64,000 nt of DNA, taken from positions 496,001 through 560,000 of the forward strand of contig NZ_JACHMN010000002.1 in NCBI RefSeq assembly GCF_014204945.1, given 5' to 3'. The notes beneath the pieces were generated by a model, which ran no database searches, was not told where the DNA came from, and saw nothing but the letters and a program-made list of their open reading frames with translations. A program made the translations under genes and the position numbers. Shown here in pieces: positions 45,742 to 54,477 of the stretch. Source of the DNA: Allocatelliglobosispora scoriae (GTDB lineage: Bacteria > Actinomycetota > Actinomycetes > Mycobacteriales > Micromonosporaceae). Every line of letters starts with the position of its first letter. The first letter of the stretch is position 1.

Positions 45742-46760
45742 ACGCGCTGATGTCCACCGCACCGATGCGCATCAGCATCGCGGGCGGCGGCACCGACCTG
45801 CCGGAGTACTACCGGCACGGCCCCACCTCCGTGCTCGCCCTCACCGTCGACCGCTTCGTCCACGTCGCGCTCGCCGACGAACCCGACGCCGCGCTGGGCG
45901 CCCTGCCCGATCCACCCGGCGGTCTCGCCCACGTCGTGGCGCCCGCGGCGGCCGGGGAGCACGCCTATGTGACCGCGGCGGGCGAACTCCTCGGCGTCGG
46001 CGGCGGATGGCACCTCGCCATCGGCTCCCAGGTGCGGCCCGGTTCGGGCCTCGGCGGCTCCGGCGCGTTCAGCGTGGCACTGCTCGACATCCTGGCCCGT
46101 GCCGACGGCCGGGAGCTGTCCCCAGCCGACCTCGCGGTCCTCGCGTTCCGGCTGGAGCGGGAGGTCCTCGGCCGCCCGGTCGGCCAGCAGGACGGTTGGG
46201 CGGCCGCGATCGGCGGCGCCGTGCGGATCGACCTGGCACCGGACGGCAGTGCCACGGCCTGTGCCAACCCGGCGCTCTACGAGGTGATGGCGCAGCTGCT
46301 CGGTCGCGGCCTGCTGCTGTTCCGGACCGCCGACCAGCGCGACGCGGGCCGGGTCCTCGCACACGCCCCGGCGGTGGACCCACAGCGGTACGCACAGGCC
46401 CTCGCCGCGGCGGCCGAGACCGAGGCCGCCTTCCTCTCCGGGGACGTCGCCGTCATCGGCGCAGCGCTGCGGGCCCACTGGGCGGCGAAGATCGCCGCGA
46501 ACCCGCACACCGACCACCCGGTCTGCCGGGCCATCACGCAGCGGTCGGCGGAGGTCGGCATCCACGGCTTCAAACTCGTCGGCGCCGGCGGTGCCGGGCA
46601 TCTGCTCATCGCGGCCGACCCGGACCGGCGGGACGAGTCGGTCCGCTTCCTGACCGGGCTCGGCCTGGTCCACGTACCCGTGCGGTCCTGGCCGCACGGC
46701 CTGCTGCGCCACGACGGCACGGCACCCGAACTGGAGGAGGCGGTATGCGCATCGGCATAG
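45738..46760 (+). CDS. GHMP kinase, LmbP/HddA-like
   Basis: A 340-residue sugar kinase. PMRISIAGGGTDLPEYY at the N-terminus is diagnostic for HddA-type heptose-phosphate kinases, and GSGLGGSGAF (102-111) is the GHMP ATP loop; VGAGGAGHLLIA is the third motif. It should phosphorylate C1 of an aldose phosphate to give a bisphosphate, octose 1,8-bisphosphate if the pathway is LmbP-like. The GTG overlaps the preceding stop, and the last 16 bases overlap the next gene. Confidence 0.92.
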   Translation: MNALMSTAPMRISIAGGGTDLPEYYRHGPTSVLALTVDRFVHVALADEPDAALGALPDPPGGLAHVVAPAAAGEHAYVTAAGELLGVGGGWHLAIGSQVRPGSGLGGSGAFSVALLDILARADGRELSPADLAVLAFRLEREVLGRPVGQQDGWAAAIGGAVRIDLAPDGSATACANPALYEVMAQLLGRGLLLFRTADQRDAGRVLAHAPAVDPQRYAQALAAAAETEAAFLSGDVAVIGAALRAHWAAKIAANPHTDHPVCRAITQRSAEVGIHGFKLVGAGGAGHLLIAADPDRRDESVRFLTGLGLVHVPVRSWPHGLLRHDGTAPELEEAVCASA

Positions 46761-47764
46761 TCGGCGCGGGGCTGCAGGCACGTCGCCGCCTGTCGGCGTT
46801 CGGCCCGGCGGACACCCTGGTCGCCGTCGCGGCGCCGAATCCGGCGGTGGTCGAGGCGCTCGCCGCACCGCACGGCGCTCGGCCGCTGGAGGACTGGCGG
46901 GACCTCGTCGCCCGGCCCGACCTCGACGCGGTGCTGGTCACGACACCGCCGGACCTCCACGAGGAGATCGCCGTCGCCGCGCTGACCGCCGGAAAGCACG
47001 TCCTGTGCGAGAAGCCGCTCGCCTCGTCGGCCGCCTCGGCCGCCCGGATGGAGGCCGCCGCCGCCGCGCACGGCCGGGTCCTGCACTGCGGCTTCAACCA
47101 CCGCTTCCACCCGGCGATCCGGGAGCTGGGCTCCATCGTCCACGAGGGACGGTACGGCCGCCCGCTGTCGGCCGTCGGGGTCTACGGCTACGGCTACCGC
47201 GCCGGGTACGCCGACGAGTGGCGCGCCGATCCCGCGGTCGTCTCCGGCGGGCAGCTCATGGAGCAGGGCATCCACCTCGTCGACCTGATCGACTCGCTGC
47301 TCTTCCCGATCGCCGACGTCGTCGCGCACACCCAGGAGACGTTCGGCATGGCGGCCGGGCTGGAGGACGACGCGCACGTCATGCTCCGCTCGGCGACCGG
47401 GCAGCTCGCCTTCGTCCGCAGCAGCCTCAGCCTGTGGCGCAACCGGTTCACGTTCGACGTGACCCTGGAGCGCGCCACCGTCCGCGTGGACGGTCTCGGC
47501 GCCTCCTACGGCGAGCAGACGCTCATCGTCGACGAGCGGGGCACCGGACCGTTCACCTCCTCCGTCATCTCGTTCCGGGGCGGCGACCAGTCGTGGGGTG
47601 CCGAGTGGCGCTACTTCCACGACCTGGTCGCCGCGAACCCGGCCGGTCCACCCGACCCGGCCGGACGGCAGGCCCTCGCCGTCGTGGAGGCCGCCTACGA
47701 GTCGACCCGCACCGGGCGCTGGACCCCGGTCCCACCCCCGTCCCCCCTCCAGGAGAACCGATGA
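46745..47764 (+). CDS. Gfo/Idh/MocA-family oxidoreductase, LmbZ-like
   Basis: A 339-residue NAD(P)-dependent oxidoreductase. GIVGAGLQARR is the nucleotide-binding loop, and Glu89-Lys90-Pro91 (CEKPLA) holds the catalytic Lys. GGQLMEQGIHLVDLIDSLL carries the conserved His/Asp pair. It probably oxidises or reduces a sugar hydroxyl on the NDP-octose, as proposed for LmbZ. It overlaps the kinase gene by 16 bases and the isomerase gene by four. Confidence 0.92.
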   Translation: MRIGIVGAGLQARRRLSAFGPADTLVAVAAPNPAVVEALAAPHGARPLEDWRDLVARPDLDAVLVTTPPDLHEEIAVAALTAGKHVLCEKPLASSAASAARMEAAAAAHGRVLHCGFNHRFHPAIRELGSIVHEGRYGRPLSAVGVYGYGYRAGYADEWRADPAVVSGGQLMEQGIHLVDLIDSLLFPIADVVAHTQETFGMAAGLEDDAHVMLRSATGQLAFVRSSLSLWRNRFTFDVTLERATVRVDGLGASYGEQTLIVDERGTGPFTSSVISFRGGDQSWGAEWRYFHDLVAANPAGPPDPAGRQALAVVEAAYESTRTGRWTPVPPPSPLQENR

Positions 47765-48363
47765 ACACCACCGGGATCACCGCCCTGCGCGACAGCGCGG
47801 CGGCCGTCGTCCGAGACCTCGACATGGACGCCATCAGCGCCGCCGCCGAGGTACTGGCCGAGGTCCGGCTCTCGCAGGGCATCGTCCTCACGGCCGGCAA
47901 CGGCGGATCCAGCTCGACCGCCTCGCACTTCGCCGCCGACCTCGTGAAATACACGCGATCGCCGCAGCAGCCGCACTTTCGTGCCCTGTCGCTGACCGAC
48001 AACATCGCCTGCCACACCGCGTGGACCAACGACGCCGACCCGGCGCTCGCCATGGCCTACCTCGCCGAGCCCTGGCTGCCCACGGGCGCCAAGGACGCGG
48101 CGGTGCTCTTCTCCGTGCACGGCGGTGCCCGCGACGGCTCGGTCTCGACGAACCTCGTGGAGCTCGCCCGCTTCGTCCACAAGACGGGCGGCAAGGTCAT
48201 CGCCGTCACCGGCTTCGACGGCGGGGCGATCGGGGACATCAGCGACGTCCACATCAACGTCCCGCTGGACCGTGAACCGGTCGCCACCCCCGGGGTCGAG
48301 TCGGTCCACCTGCTCGTCGCCCACGCCCTCTGCCTGCTCCTGTCCGGAAAGGAACCCTCATGA
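47761..48363 (+). CDS. SIS-domain phosphosugar isomerase, LmbN/GmhA-like
   Basis: A 200-residue SIS protein. LTAGNGGSSSTASHFAADLVKY is the substrate-binding strand-loop of the GmhA group, and FSVHGGARDG and ITGF-type GFDGGAIGDISDVHINVP match capsule and natural-product heptose isomerases. It should convert a ketose phosphate to the aldose. Lincomycin LmbN is longer because it carries an N-terminal carrier-protein domain; none is fused here, and no carrier protein is seen elsewhere in the operon. Confidence 0.9.
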   Translation: MNTTGITALRDSAAAVVRDLDMDAISAAAEVLAEVRLSQGIVLTAGNGGSSSTASHFAADLVKYTRSPQQPHFRALSLTDNIACHTAWTNDADPALAMAYLAEPWLPTGAKDAAVLFSVHGGARDGSVSTNLVELARFVHKTGGKVIAVTGFDGGAIGDISDVHINVPLDREPVATPGVESVHLLVAHALCLLLSGKEPS

Positions 48364-49316
48364 GCACCACAGCCACCCTCGTCACCGGCGGGGCCGGGTT
48401 CATCGGCAGCCACGTCGTGGACCACCTGGTTCGCGACGGCGTACCCGTCGTCGTGATCGACAACCTCTCCAACACCACCCGCCGGCTGATCCAGCCCCAC
48501 CTGGACAGCGGTGCGGCGGTCCTGCACGAGCTCGACGTGCTCGACACCGACGCCGTCGCCGAGATCATGGCGGGCGGCGTCGGGCGGGTCATCCACCTCG
48601 CCGCCAGCGTGGACATGCGGGTCGCCCTGGAGAACAACTGGATCGACATCGAACAGTCGATCCTGGCGACGCGCTCGGTCCTGGAGGCGATGCGGCACAG
48701 CGGCGTCGGCCACATCACCTTCTCGTCCTCGTCGACCGTCTACGGCGAGCCGAGCATCCGGCCCACCGCCGAGCACCACGGCCCGATGCTGCCCATCTCC
48801 GTCTACGGCGCCGCCAAGCTCGGTGCCGAAGGTCTGATCTCGGCCTACAACCACCTCTACGGCATCGAGGGCGCCATCTTCCGCTTCGGCAACGTCGTCG
48901 GCGGCCGGATGAACCACGGCGTGATCTTCGACTTCCTGCGCAAGCTGGAGCGCGACCCGAAGCGGCTCGAGGTCCTCGGCGACGGGCTGCAGCGCAAGAA
49001 CTACTTCCTCGCCGAGGACTGCGCGCGCGGCATCATCGAGCTCGCCCACCACGCGAACGGCGGAGTGCTCGTCGCCAACCTCGGCACGACCGACACGGTC
49101 ACCGTGACCCGGATCGCCGAGATCGTGCTGGCCGAGCTCGGCCTGGACGCCGAGATCGCCTTCGGCACGGGGGTACGCGGCTGGCCCGGCGACGTGCCGG
49201 TGGTCGAGTTCGACCTCAGCCGTGCCCACGAGCTCGGCTGGACCGCGTCCAAGCAGTCCGAGGAGGCCATCCGGGAGGCCGTGCGCCGCCTGATCCAGGA
49301 GGAGTCCCATGGCTGA
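48360..49316 (+). CDS. extended SDR NDP-sugar epimerase, LmbM-like
   Basis: A 318-residue NAD-dependent epimerase/dehydratase-family protein. TGGAGFIGSHVVD is the NAD loop, SSSSTVYG holds the catalytic Ser, and SVYGAAKLGAE is the YxxxK motif. It is most like 4-epimerases of the GalE type. LmbM is the counterpart at the same place in the lincomycin block. It overlaps its neighbours by four and eight bases. Confidence 0.92.
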   Translation: MSTTATLVTGGAGFIGSHVVDHLVRDGVPVVVIDNLSNTTRRLIQPHLDSGAAVLHELDVLDTDAVAEIMAGGVGRVIHLAASVDMRVALENNWIDIEQSILATRSVLEAMRHSGVGHITFSSSSTVYGEPSIRPTAEHHGPMLPISVYGAAKLGAEGLISAYNHLYGIEGAIFRFGNVVGGRMNHGVIFDFLRKLERDPKRLEVLGDGLQRKNYFLAEDCARGIIELAHHANGGVLVANLGTTDTVTVTRIAEIVLAELGLDAEIAFGTGVRGWPGDVPVVEFDLSRAHELGWTASKQSEEAIREAVRRLIQEESHG

Positions 49317-50610
49317 GGTCCTCGTCGTGGGAGACTGGCACCTCGCCTCGGTGACCGCCGCCGGGCTGCTGCGCCTCGGCTACACCGTGAGCAGTCGGCC
49401 CGACGACCCCGACGTTGCGGACGAGGTCGCCGCTGCCGAGCTCGCCGGCGGCTCCCGGGCGGCCGGGGAACCGGAGATCACCGAGCTGCTCACGGCCGCC
49501 CGGGACCGGGGCGACCTGCGCCTGCTCTCCGGTGCCGAGGAGGCAGACCTGGCGGCGGGCCGGGCGGAGCTGACGGTGATCGCCTACGACTCGCGTACCG
49601 CCGCCGACGGCACGGCGATCGACGAGCGGCCCGTCCGCAGTGCCACCGCGGCGCTGCGGGCCGCCGGGCGTACCGGGCCGGTGATCGTGATGAGCCAGAT
49701 CCGCGCCGGGACCGGTGACGCGGTGCTCCGCGCCGCCGGGCTGCCGCCGGACAGTCCGGACCTGGTGCACATCCCGGAGAACCTGCGACTGGGCCGGTCC
49801 CTGCAGGACTTCCTCCAGCCGCACCGGCTCGTCGTGGGCTGCAACGCCGAACCGCCGGAAGCGGTCCGGCGGCTGGTGGACCGACTCGACTCGCCGAACC
49901 CGCTGCGGATGAGCCTGGTCGAGGCCGAGCTGGTCAAGCACGGCACCAACGCCTACCTCGCCGCCTGCATCACCCTCGCCAACGATCTCGGCACCATCGC
50001 CGGGCACCTGGGCGCGGATCCCGCGACGGTGCTGAACGGGGTCCGGGCCGACGCACGGGTCGCGCCGAGCGCCCCGATGCGGCCGGGCGAGCCCTATTCC
50101 GGAGCCACGCTGCAGCGCGATGTCCGGGCGCTGTGGGAGCACGGCGAGCCGATCGGCCGCGACGGGCTCTTCCGCGCGATCTCACAGTCCAACGCGGTGC
50201 ACTCGCTGGGGCCGCTCGCGGTCCTGGACCGGCGGCTCGACGGGCTCGCCGGGCGCCGGGTGTGCCTGCTGGGGCTGACCTACAAGCCCGGCGTCTCGAC
50301 CCTGCGCGACTCGCCGGGGCTGCGGCTGGCCAGGGAGCTGACGGCGCACGGCGTCGAGGTCGACGCGTTCGACCCCGTCGCCGACACGACCGACCTGCCG
50401 GGCATCCGCCGTCACGCCAGCCTCGCGGCGGCGGCCGACGACACCGACTGCGTCGTGCTCATCGTCGAGCACGAGGCGTTCACCACGCCGTCGGTCTTCG
50501 CCGACCTGCGGCCGCGCAACCGGATGCTGCTGCGGTTGACGGGCGGTGAGCCGCACAGCCGCGTACCCACTCCGGCGGGGTGGCTCTCGATCGACCCATG
50601 GCGGGGCTGA
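49309..50610 (+). CDS. UDP-glucose/GDP-mannose dehydrogenase-family protein without the catalytic Cys, LmbL-like
   Basis: A 433-residue protein of the four-electron sugar dehydrogenase family. AELVKHGTNAYLAACITLAND and LLGLTYKPGVSTLRDSP are recognisable. In the active site the Cys of GYGGSCFPKD is replaced (PYSGATLQRD, Thr267 at the Cys position), and the Lys of LAxKISFxN is Cys220. The N-terminal GxGxxG reads GDWHLAS. Oxidation to a carboxylate needs the Cys, so this enzyme should stop at a ketone or only bind. That fits the C6 oxidation proposed for LmbL. Confidence 0.88.
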   Translation: MAEVLVVGDWHLASVTAAGLLRLGYTVSSRPDDPDVADEVAAAELAGGSRAAGEPEITELLTAARDRGDLRLLSGAEEADLAAGRAELTVIAYDSRTAADGTAIDERPVRSATAALRAAGRTGPVIVMSQIRAGTGDAVLRAAGLPPDSPDLVHIPENLRLGRSLQDFLQPHRLVVGCNAEPPEAVRRLVDRLDSPNPLRMSLVEAELVKHGTNAYLAACITLANDLGTIAGHLGADPATVLNGVRADARVAPSAPMRPGEPYSGATLQRDVRALWEHGEPIGRDGLFRAISQSNAVHSLGPLAVLDRRLDGLAGRRVCLLGLTYKPGVSTLRDSPGLRLARELTAHGVEVDAFDPVADTTDLPGIRRHASLAAAADDTDCVVLIVEHEAFTTPSVFADLRPRNRMLLRLTGGEPHSRVPTPAGWLSIDPWRG

Positions 50611-51158
50611 AGCGGCATGGCCGAGCCGGGTGGTGCGTGTTCTTCGACCGCGACGGGACCCTCAACGCGCACGTCCCGCGCGACGGCCGGCGCAGCTCGC
50701 CGCGCGGCACCGGCGAGTGGCGGCCGCTGCCCGGCGGCGCGGAGGCGATCGCGTCGCTGCGCGAGGCGGGTGCCCACATCGCCGTGGTCACCAACCAGCC
50801 GGACCTCGCGCGCGGGCTGCTCAGCTGGGACGTCCTCGACGACCTGCACGGGCAGCTGGCCGGGGTCGACGCCGCATACACCTGTCCGCACACCGCTGCG
50901 CAGCGCTGCCGCTGCCGCAAGCCCTCCAGCTACTGGCTGCGGCGAGCCGCCCGGGAGCTCTCCGTCTCGCTGGCTGACAGCTACCTGGTCGGGGACCGCC
51001 CGACCGACGCCCAAGCCGGACTCAACGCCGGCCTGACCGCCGTGCTGCTCGTCCACAGTGCCCGGACGAGCGGGATACCCGGCCTGCTCTACGCACCTGA
51101 CCTCACCTCCGCGGCCGCCGCCATCCTGCGGCACCGCTCACACCCTCAGCACCACTGA
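50598..51158 (+). CDS. HAD-IIIA phosphatase, LmbK/GmhB-like
   Basis: A 186-residue phosphatase. Asp17 and Asp19 (FFDRDGTLN) are the nucleophile and acid, VVTNQP is motif II, and the zinc loop Cys96-Pro-His98...Cys104-Arg-Cys106-Arg-Lys108 is diagnostic for GmhB; LVGDRPTDAQAG is motif IV. It should remove the terminal phosphate from a sugar bisphosphate. It closes the R-S-O-P-Z-N-M-L-K series. The start is uncertain: the ATG at 50598 overlaps the previous gene by 13 bases, and a GTG at 50580 is also open. Confidence 0.9.
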   Translation: MAGLKRHGRAGWCVFFDRDGTLNAHVPRDGRRSSPRGTGEWRPLPGGAEAIASLREAGAHIAVVTNQPDLARGLLSWDVLDDLHGQLAGVDAAYTCPHTAAQRCRCRKPSSYWLRRAARELSVSLADSYLVGDRPTDAQAGLNAGLTAVLLVHSARTSGIPGLLYAPDLTSAAAAILRHRSHPQHH

Positions 51159-51175
51159 CGAAAGGCAGAACCATC

Positions 51176-52099
51176 ATGAAGCTCGGCACCATCCTCGCGA
51201 CCTCCGGCGAGATCGGCGACATGTTCGGCGGCGACATCCGGGCCGAGGCCCTCGACCGCGGCTGGATCTCGGACTTCGCCGAGGGGCAGTACGTCTACCG
51301 CGCGCCCTGGGTCCGCCTGCTGCGCCGCCTCCAGGGCTCCATCCTGGACCAGGCCTACCGCAACGGCTTCCAGGAGTGGCTGTTCCCCCGGCTCATCCCG
51401 CAGAAGGCGCTGGAGGACTTCCGCCTCACCCAGTACGCTCCCGAGCTGCTCATGCCCGCGGGCGTCAACGGCAACCAGGTGCTGGACCCCGTCCAGTGCA
51501 TCAGCCTCTACCAGCTGCTGCGCGGCACGAAGCTGCCCCTCGACGAGCTGCCGCTGCGGATCGTCGAGACCCTCGGCGGCTGGACCTGGCGCAACGAGCA
51601 CGCCGAAGAGCTCGACGGACCGGTCAAGGCCCGGGAGTTCCTGCGGGTCGAGCACGTCTTCCTCGGCACCCGGGAGCAGGTGCGGGCCTCCCGCGCACTG
51701 GTCCGGGAGGGCCTCACCGGCCTGCTGACGAGCTGGGACCTCAGCTGGCAGGTCGTGGCGGCCGAGGGCTGCATGGAGATCCCGTCCCTGGTCGAGGCGC
51801 AGGACGCGGCGCTGTCGCCGGACGAGGTGCCGGTCCAGGACATCGAGGTGCCGCTGAGCAGCACCCGTTACGACCGCAACCGGCCCGGCTGGGCGGACTC
51901 CTTCGACGAGCGGTTCGACCTGCGGGAGATCTCCGGCTGCTCGGCCGAGGGCACCCACCTGACCGAGCGTTTCGAGATCACCACCGAGGACGGCATCGAC
52001 CTGTGGAGCGGCTGCTGCGGCATCGGCCTCAACCGGCTGGTCGTGGCGTACCTCTACCGGCACGGCTTCGAAGCTGCGGAGAAGATGCTCGATGCCTGA
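51176..52099 (+). CDS. stand-alone class II aminoacyl-tRNA-synthetase-like enzyme (SerRS / AA:CP-ligase type)
   Basis: A 307-residue catalytic core with no tRNA-binding arm. Motif 2 is Arg139-Asn-Glu141 (TWRNEHAEE) leading to REFLRVEHVFLGT, and motif 3 is GIGLNR with Arg287. Cys108, Glu159 and Cys280/281 are spaced like the Cys-Glu-Cys zinc ligands of archaeal-type SerRS and of the bacterial amino acid:carrier-protein ligases, which have similar length. It should form an aminoacyl adenylate, probably of a small amino acid. It follows the phosphatase by 17 bases and overlaps the glycosyltransferase. No carrier protein is visible nearby. Confidence 0.82.
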   Translation: MKLGTILATSGEIGDMFGGDIRAEALDRGWISDFAEGQYVYRAPWVRLLRRLQGSILDQAYRNGFQEWLFPRLIPQKALEDFRLTQYAPELLMPAGVNGNQVLDPVQCISLYQLLRGTKLPLDELPLRIVETLGGWTWRNEHAEELDGPVKAREFLRVEHVFLGTREQVRASRALVREGLTGLLTSWDLSWQVVAAEGCMEIPSLVEAQDAALSPDEVPVQDIEVPLSSTRYDRNRPGWADSFDERFDLREISGCSAEGTHLTERFEITTEDGIDLWSGCCGIGLNRLVVAYLYRHGFEAAEKMLDA

Positions 52100-53402
52100 C
52101 CACCGTCTCGCCGTCCTGCTGCTGACCAATGAGGGTTTCCGGCAGGTCGACGGCGGCGTGGCCCGGTACGTGCACAACATCCTCGACGCCCGCGACCAGG
52201 CGCAGTCATCGGCCCGGGAGCGGGGCGTCGAGGTGCAGTGGCACGTCGCCGAGCGCGCCCAGTGCACCGGGCTGCTGGACGAGGAGCTCTTCGCCCAGGC
52301 CCTGGACCGGTACGTCCACGGCGGCGGCGTGCGCTACCACCCGATGGCCGACCCCCGGGCGCACAACTGGGAGGTCGACCACTTCGAGCACTGCATCGCG
52401 CTCAGCGCCGCCGCCGGTCAGGTCATGCTCTCCGTCTCCGGCACGGCCGACTCGGTCCTGGTCGTGTCGGGGATGAGCATGTTCGCCATGGCGGCCCGGT
52501 TCGTGGTGCGCGCCGCCGACCAGTTCGGCATCGCGGCCAGCTACGTCCACATGACGCACAACCCGGTGCTGCGCCCCGACGGGGACGCGGAACTGCCCGA
52601 GACCTACGCCGACTCGGTGATGGGGCACCTCGCCCGCCACGATCGGCGGGTCAGCGTGGGCTGGGAGTCGCACTGGATGCGCCGGCAGTACCAGCTCGTC
52701 TACGGCATCGCCGACGACAAGATGCTCTACGCCCGCGCCGGGGTGCCCACGGACGCCGCGAAGTTCGACCGGATCCCGCCGGATCCGGAGCTGCTGCGGT
52801 CCCTGGGCGTCCCGACCGACCGCGACCTCGTGATCAGCTGGGGTCGCGGCGTACCGGAGAAGGGGTTTGATCTGCTCATCGATGCGAGCCGGGCCGCGGA
52901 GGACCGGTTGGTGCCGGTGATCCTCAACCCCCGCCCCTACCCCGCTCTCGCCGAGCACGTGCGGCGGACCGGGTCGCCGGCCGTGCTCCTGGACGGGCAG
53001 GACGACCGGGTGCTCTCGGCGCTGTGCCAGTGGCCGCGCACGCTCGCCGCGGCGTTCCTCTCCGACCGGGAGGCGGCCTCGGTCACCCCGGTCGAGGCCG
53101 CCCTGATGAGCGGCGGTCAGGGGCTGGTCGTGGCCGCGGTCCCGACCGGGGTCTATCCGGAACTGATCGAGGACGGACGGACCGGCCTCATCGCCGCAGA
53201 CCGGAGCACCGCCGCGGTCGCGGCGGTGCTCCGCTCGATCGCCGGACTCAGTCCGGCCGAGCGGGAGTCCATGAGCACCGCGGCCCACGAGCGGGCCCGG
53301 CGCGAGCACGATTTCCGGACCAACTGGCTGCGCTCCTTCGACGAGATGCTCGACCGGCACCTCGCCGTCATCGGCGGCGTGCCCCAGCAGAAAGAGGAAT
53401 GA
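52092..53402 (+). CDS. GT4-type glycosyltransferase
   Basis: A 436-residue GT-B fold protein. The N-terminal part (LLLTNEGFRQVDGGVARYVHN) has the glycine-rich acceptor-side loop, DRDLVISWGRGVPEKGFDLLIDA is the hinge typical of GT4 enzymes, and VTPVEAALMSGGQGLVVAAVPTGVYPELIEDG holds the donor-binding E and GxPVVA-like region. It likely transfers the finished octose from its nucleotide to an unknown acceptor. It may be the counterpart of LmbT, which uses ergothioneine. The gene overlaps its predecessor by eight bases. Confidence 0.87.
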   Translation: MPDHRLAVLLLTNEGFRQVDGGVARYVHNILDARDQAQSSARERGVEVQWHVAERAQCTGLLDEELFAQALDRYVHGGGVRYHPMADPRAHNWEVDHFEHCIALSAAAGQVMLSVSGTADSVLVVSGMSMFAMAARFVVRAADQFGIAASYVHMTHNPVLRPDGDAELPETYADSVMGHLARHDRRVSVGWESHWMRRQYQLVYGIADDKMLYARAGVPTDAAKFDRIPPDPELLRSLGVPTDRDLVISWGRGVPEKGFDLLIDASRAAEDRLVPVILNPRPYPALAEHVRRTGSPAVLLDGQDDRVLSALCQWPRTLAAAFLSDREAASVTPVEAALMSGGQGLVVAAVPTGVYPELIEDGRTGLIAADRSTAAVAAVLRSIAGLSPAERESMSTAAHERARREHDFRTNWLRSFDEMLDRHLAVIGGVPQQKEE

Positions 53403-53406
53403 CGAC

Positions 53407-54477
53407 ATGACCCATCGCAAGCGTTGCGTTCTCGTCGGCGCCGGGCCCCGCGGCGCGATGCTCGCGCGGGCCCTCACCGACCATCCCGACCTGGTGCTGG
53501 CCGGCGTGTGCGATCCATCGCCGGCCAGCGTCGCGGCCTTCACGGCCGAGTTCCCCGGCGTCCCGGTCTTCGCCGACATCGCCGGGCTGCTCAGCGGCAC
53601 GGCCGCCGACCTGGCGATCGTCGCCACGCCGCCCCGGCGGCACGCCGAGGACTCCATCGCCCTGATCGAGCGCGGCGTCCCCACCATCGTCGAGTGCCCG
53701 ATGGTCGAGACGTTCGACGAGGCCGAGGCGGTGCACGCGGCGGCGGTCCGCAGCGGGGTGCCCGTCGCCATGGCGGAGTCGTTCTGCTTCCTGCCCGCCG
53801 TCCAGAGCATCCGGAAGGTCGTGCAAGAGCGGCGGGCCGAGGGCACCGCGGGGCTGGTGCTCGGCGGCGAGGGCCACTACCTGGAGATGGACAGCGGGAT
53901 GATCCCCGGCGGGTGGCGCGACGACTACCGCATGGCCCGCTACATCACGCACGGCCTGGGTCCGCTGCTCTACGCCACCGGCCAGCGCGCGCACCGCGTG
54001 ATCGGCCTGGACCCGCTGGGCCGGCGCTCCCGGGCACAGGGCTCGCTGCTGCCGATCGCGCTGGTGGAGACCGACGGCGGCGCGGTCTTCTACGTCGCCA
54101 ACAGCGGCCTGGCACCGCGACCGCTGACCCGCTGGACCGTCACCGCCGAGAACTGGTGCGCCGAGAGCGACCCGGCCGGCGCCTTCGACGGTCCACTGCG
54201 GATATTCCACGGTGGACCCGGCCCCGCCGGGGGCGACTGGGAGCAGCGCGAGGTCTCCCTCAAGGCCGTCTATGACGACCTGTGGGGCCTCGGCTTCGAA
54301 CCGGAGCGGCTGATGCTGCGCCGGTTCGCCGCCGAGCTCGACGGCGCCGAGCCCGCCCTCGGCCTGGGCCTGTCGCTCAACATCTCCCTCGCCGGGGTGG
54401 CCGCGGCCGCCTCCGGCGAGCGCGACGGCGCCGCCGTGGTGCTGCCCTCCTTCGAGCCGACGGGAGCAGCGGCATGA
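53407..54477 (+). CDS. second Gfo/Idh/MocA-family protein, catalytic Lys replaced
   Basis: A 356-residue protein with the family's nucleotide loop (VGAGPRGAM). The EKP motif reads Glu96-Cys97-Pro98 (VECPMVET), so the usual catalytic Lys is missing. The middle part (GEGHYLEMDSGMIPGGWRDDYRMARYITHGLGPLLY) has the conserved H-x-x-G region. It may catalyse a different redox step with another base, or have lost activity. It follows the glycosyltransferase by four bases and overlaps the aldo-keto reductase by four. Confidence 0.85.
   Translation: MTHRKRCVLVGAGPRGAMLARALTDHPDLVLAGVCDPSPASVAAFTAEFPGVPVFADIAGLLSGTAADLAIVATPPRRHAEDSIALIERGVPTIVECPMVETFDEAEAVHAAAVRSGVPVAMAESFCFLPAVQSIRKVVQERRAEGTAGLVLGGEGHYLEMDSGMIPGGWRDDYRMARYITHGLGPLLYATGQRAHRVIGLDPLGRRSRAQGSLLPIALVETDGGAVFYVANSGLAPRPLTRWTVTAENWCAESDPAGAFDGPLRIFHGGPGPAGGDWEQREVSLKAVYDDLWGLGFEPERLMLRRFAAELDGAEPALGLGLSLNISLAGVAAAASGERDGAAVVLPSFEPTGAAA

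Noticed and set aside
43520-46868. Long minus-strand frames under the octose operon
   Set aside because: The plus-strand genes are all recognisable and overlap in operon style; the antisense frames have no motifs.
43245-51158. A plain surface-polysaccharide heptose locus
   Set aside because: GmhA, HddA, GmhB and HddC types alone would allow it, but the transaldolase, DegT, Gfo/Idh, UDPGDH-like genes and their exact R-S-O-P-Z-N-M-L-K order fit the octose block better. It remains the main alternative.
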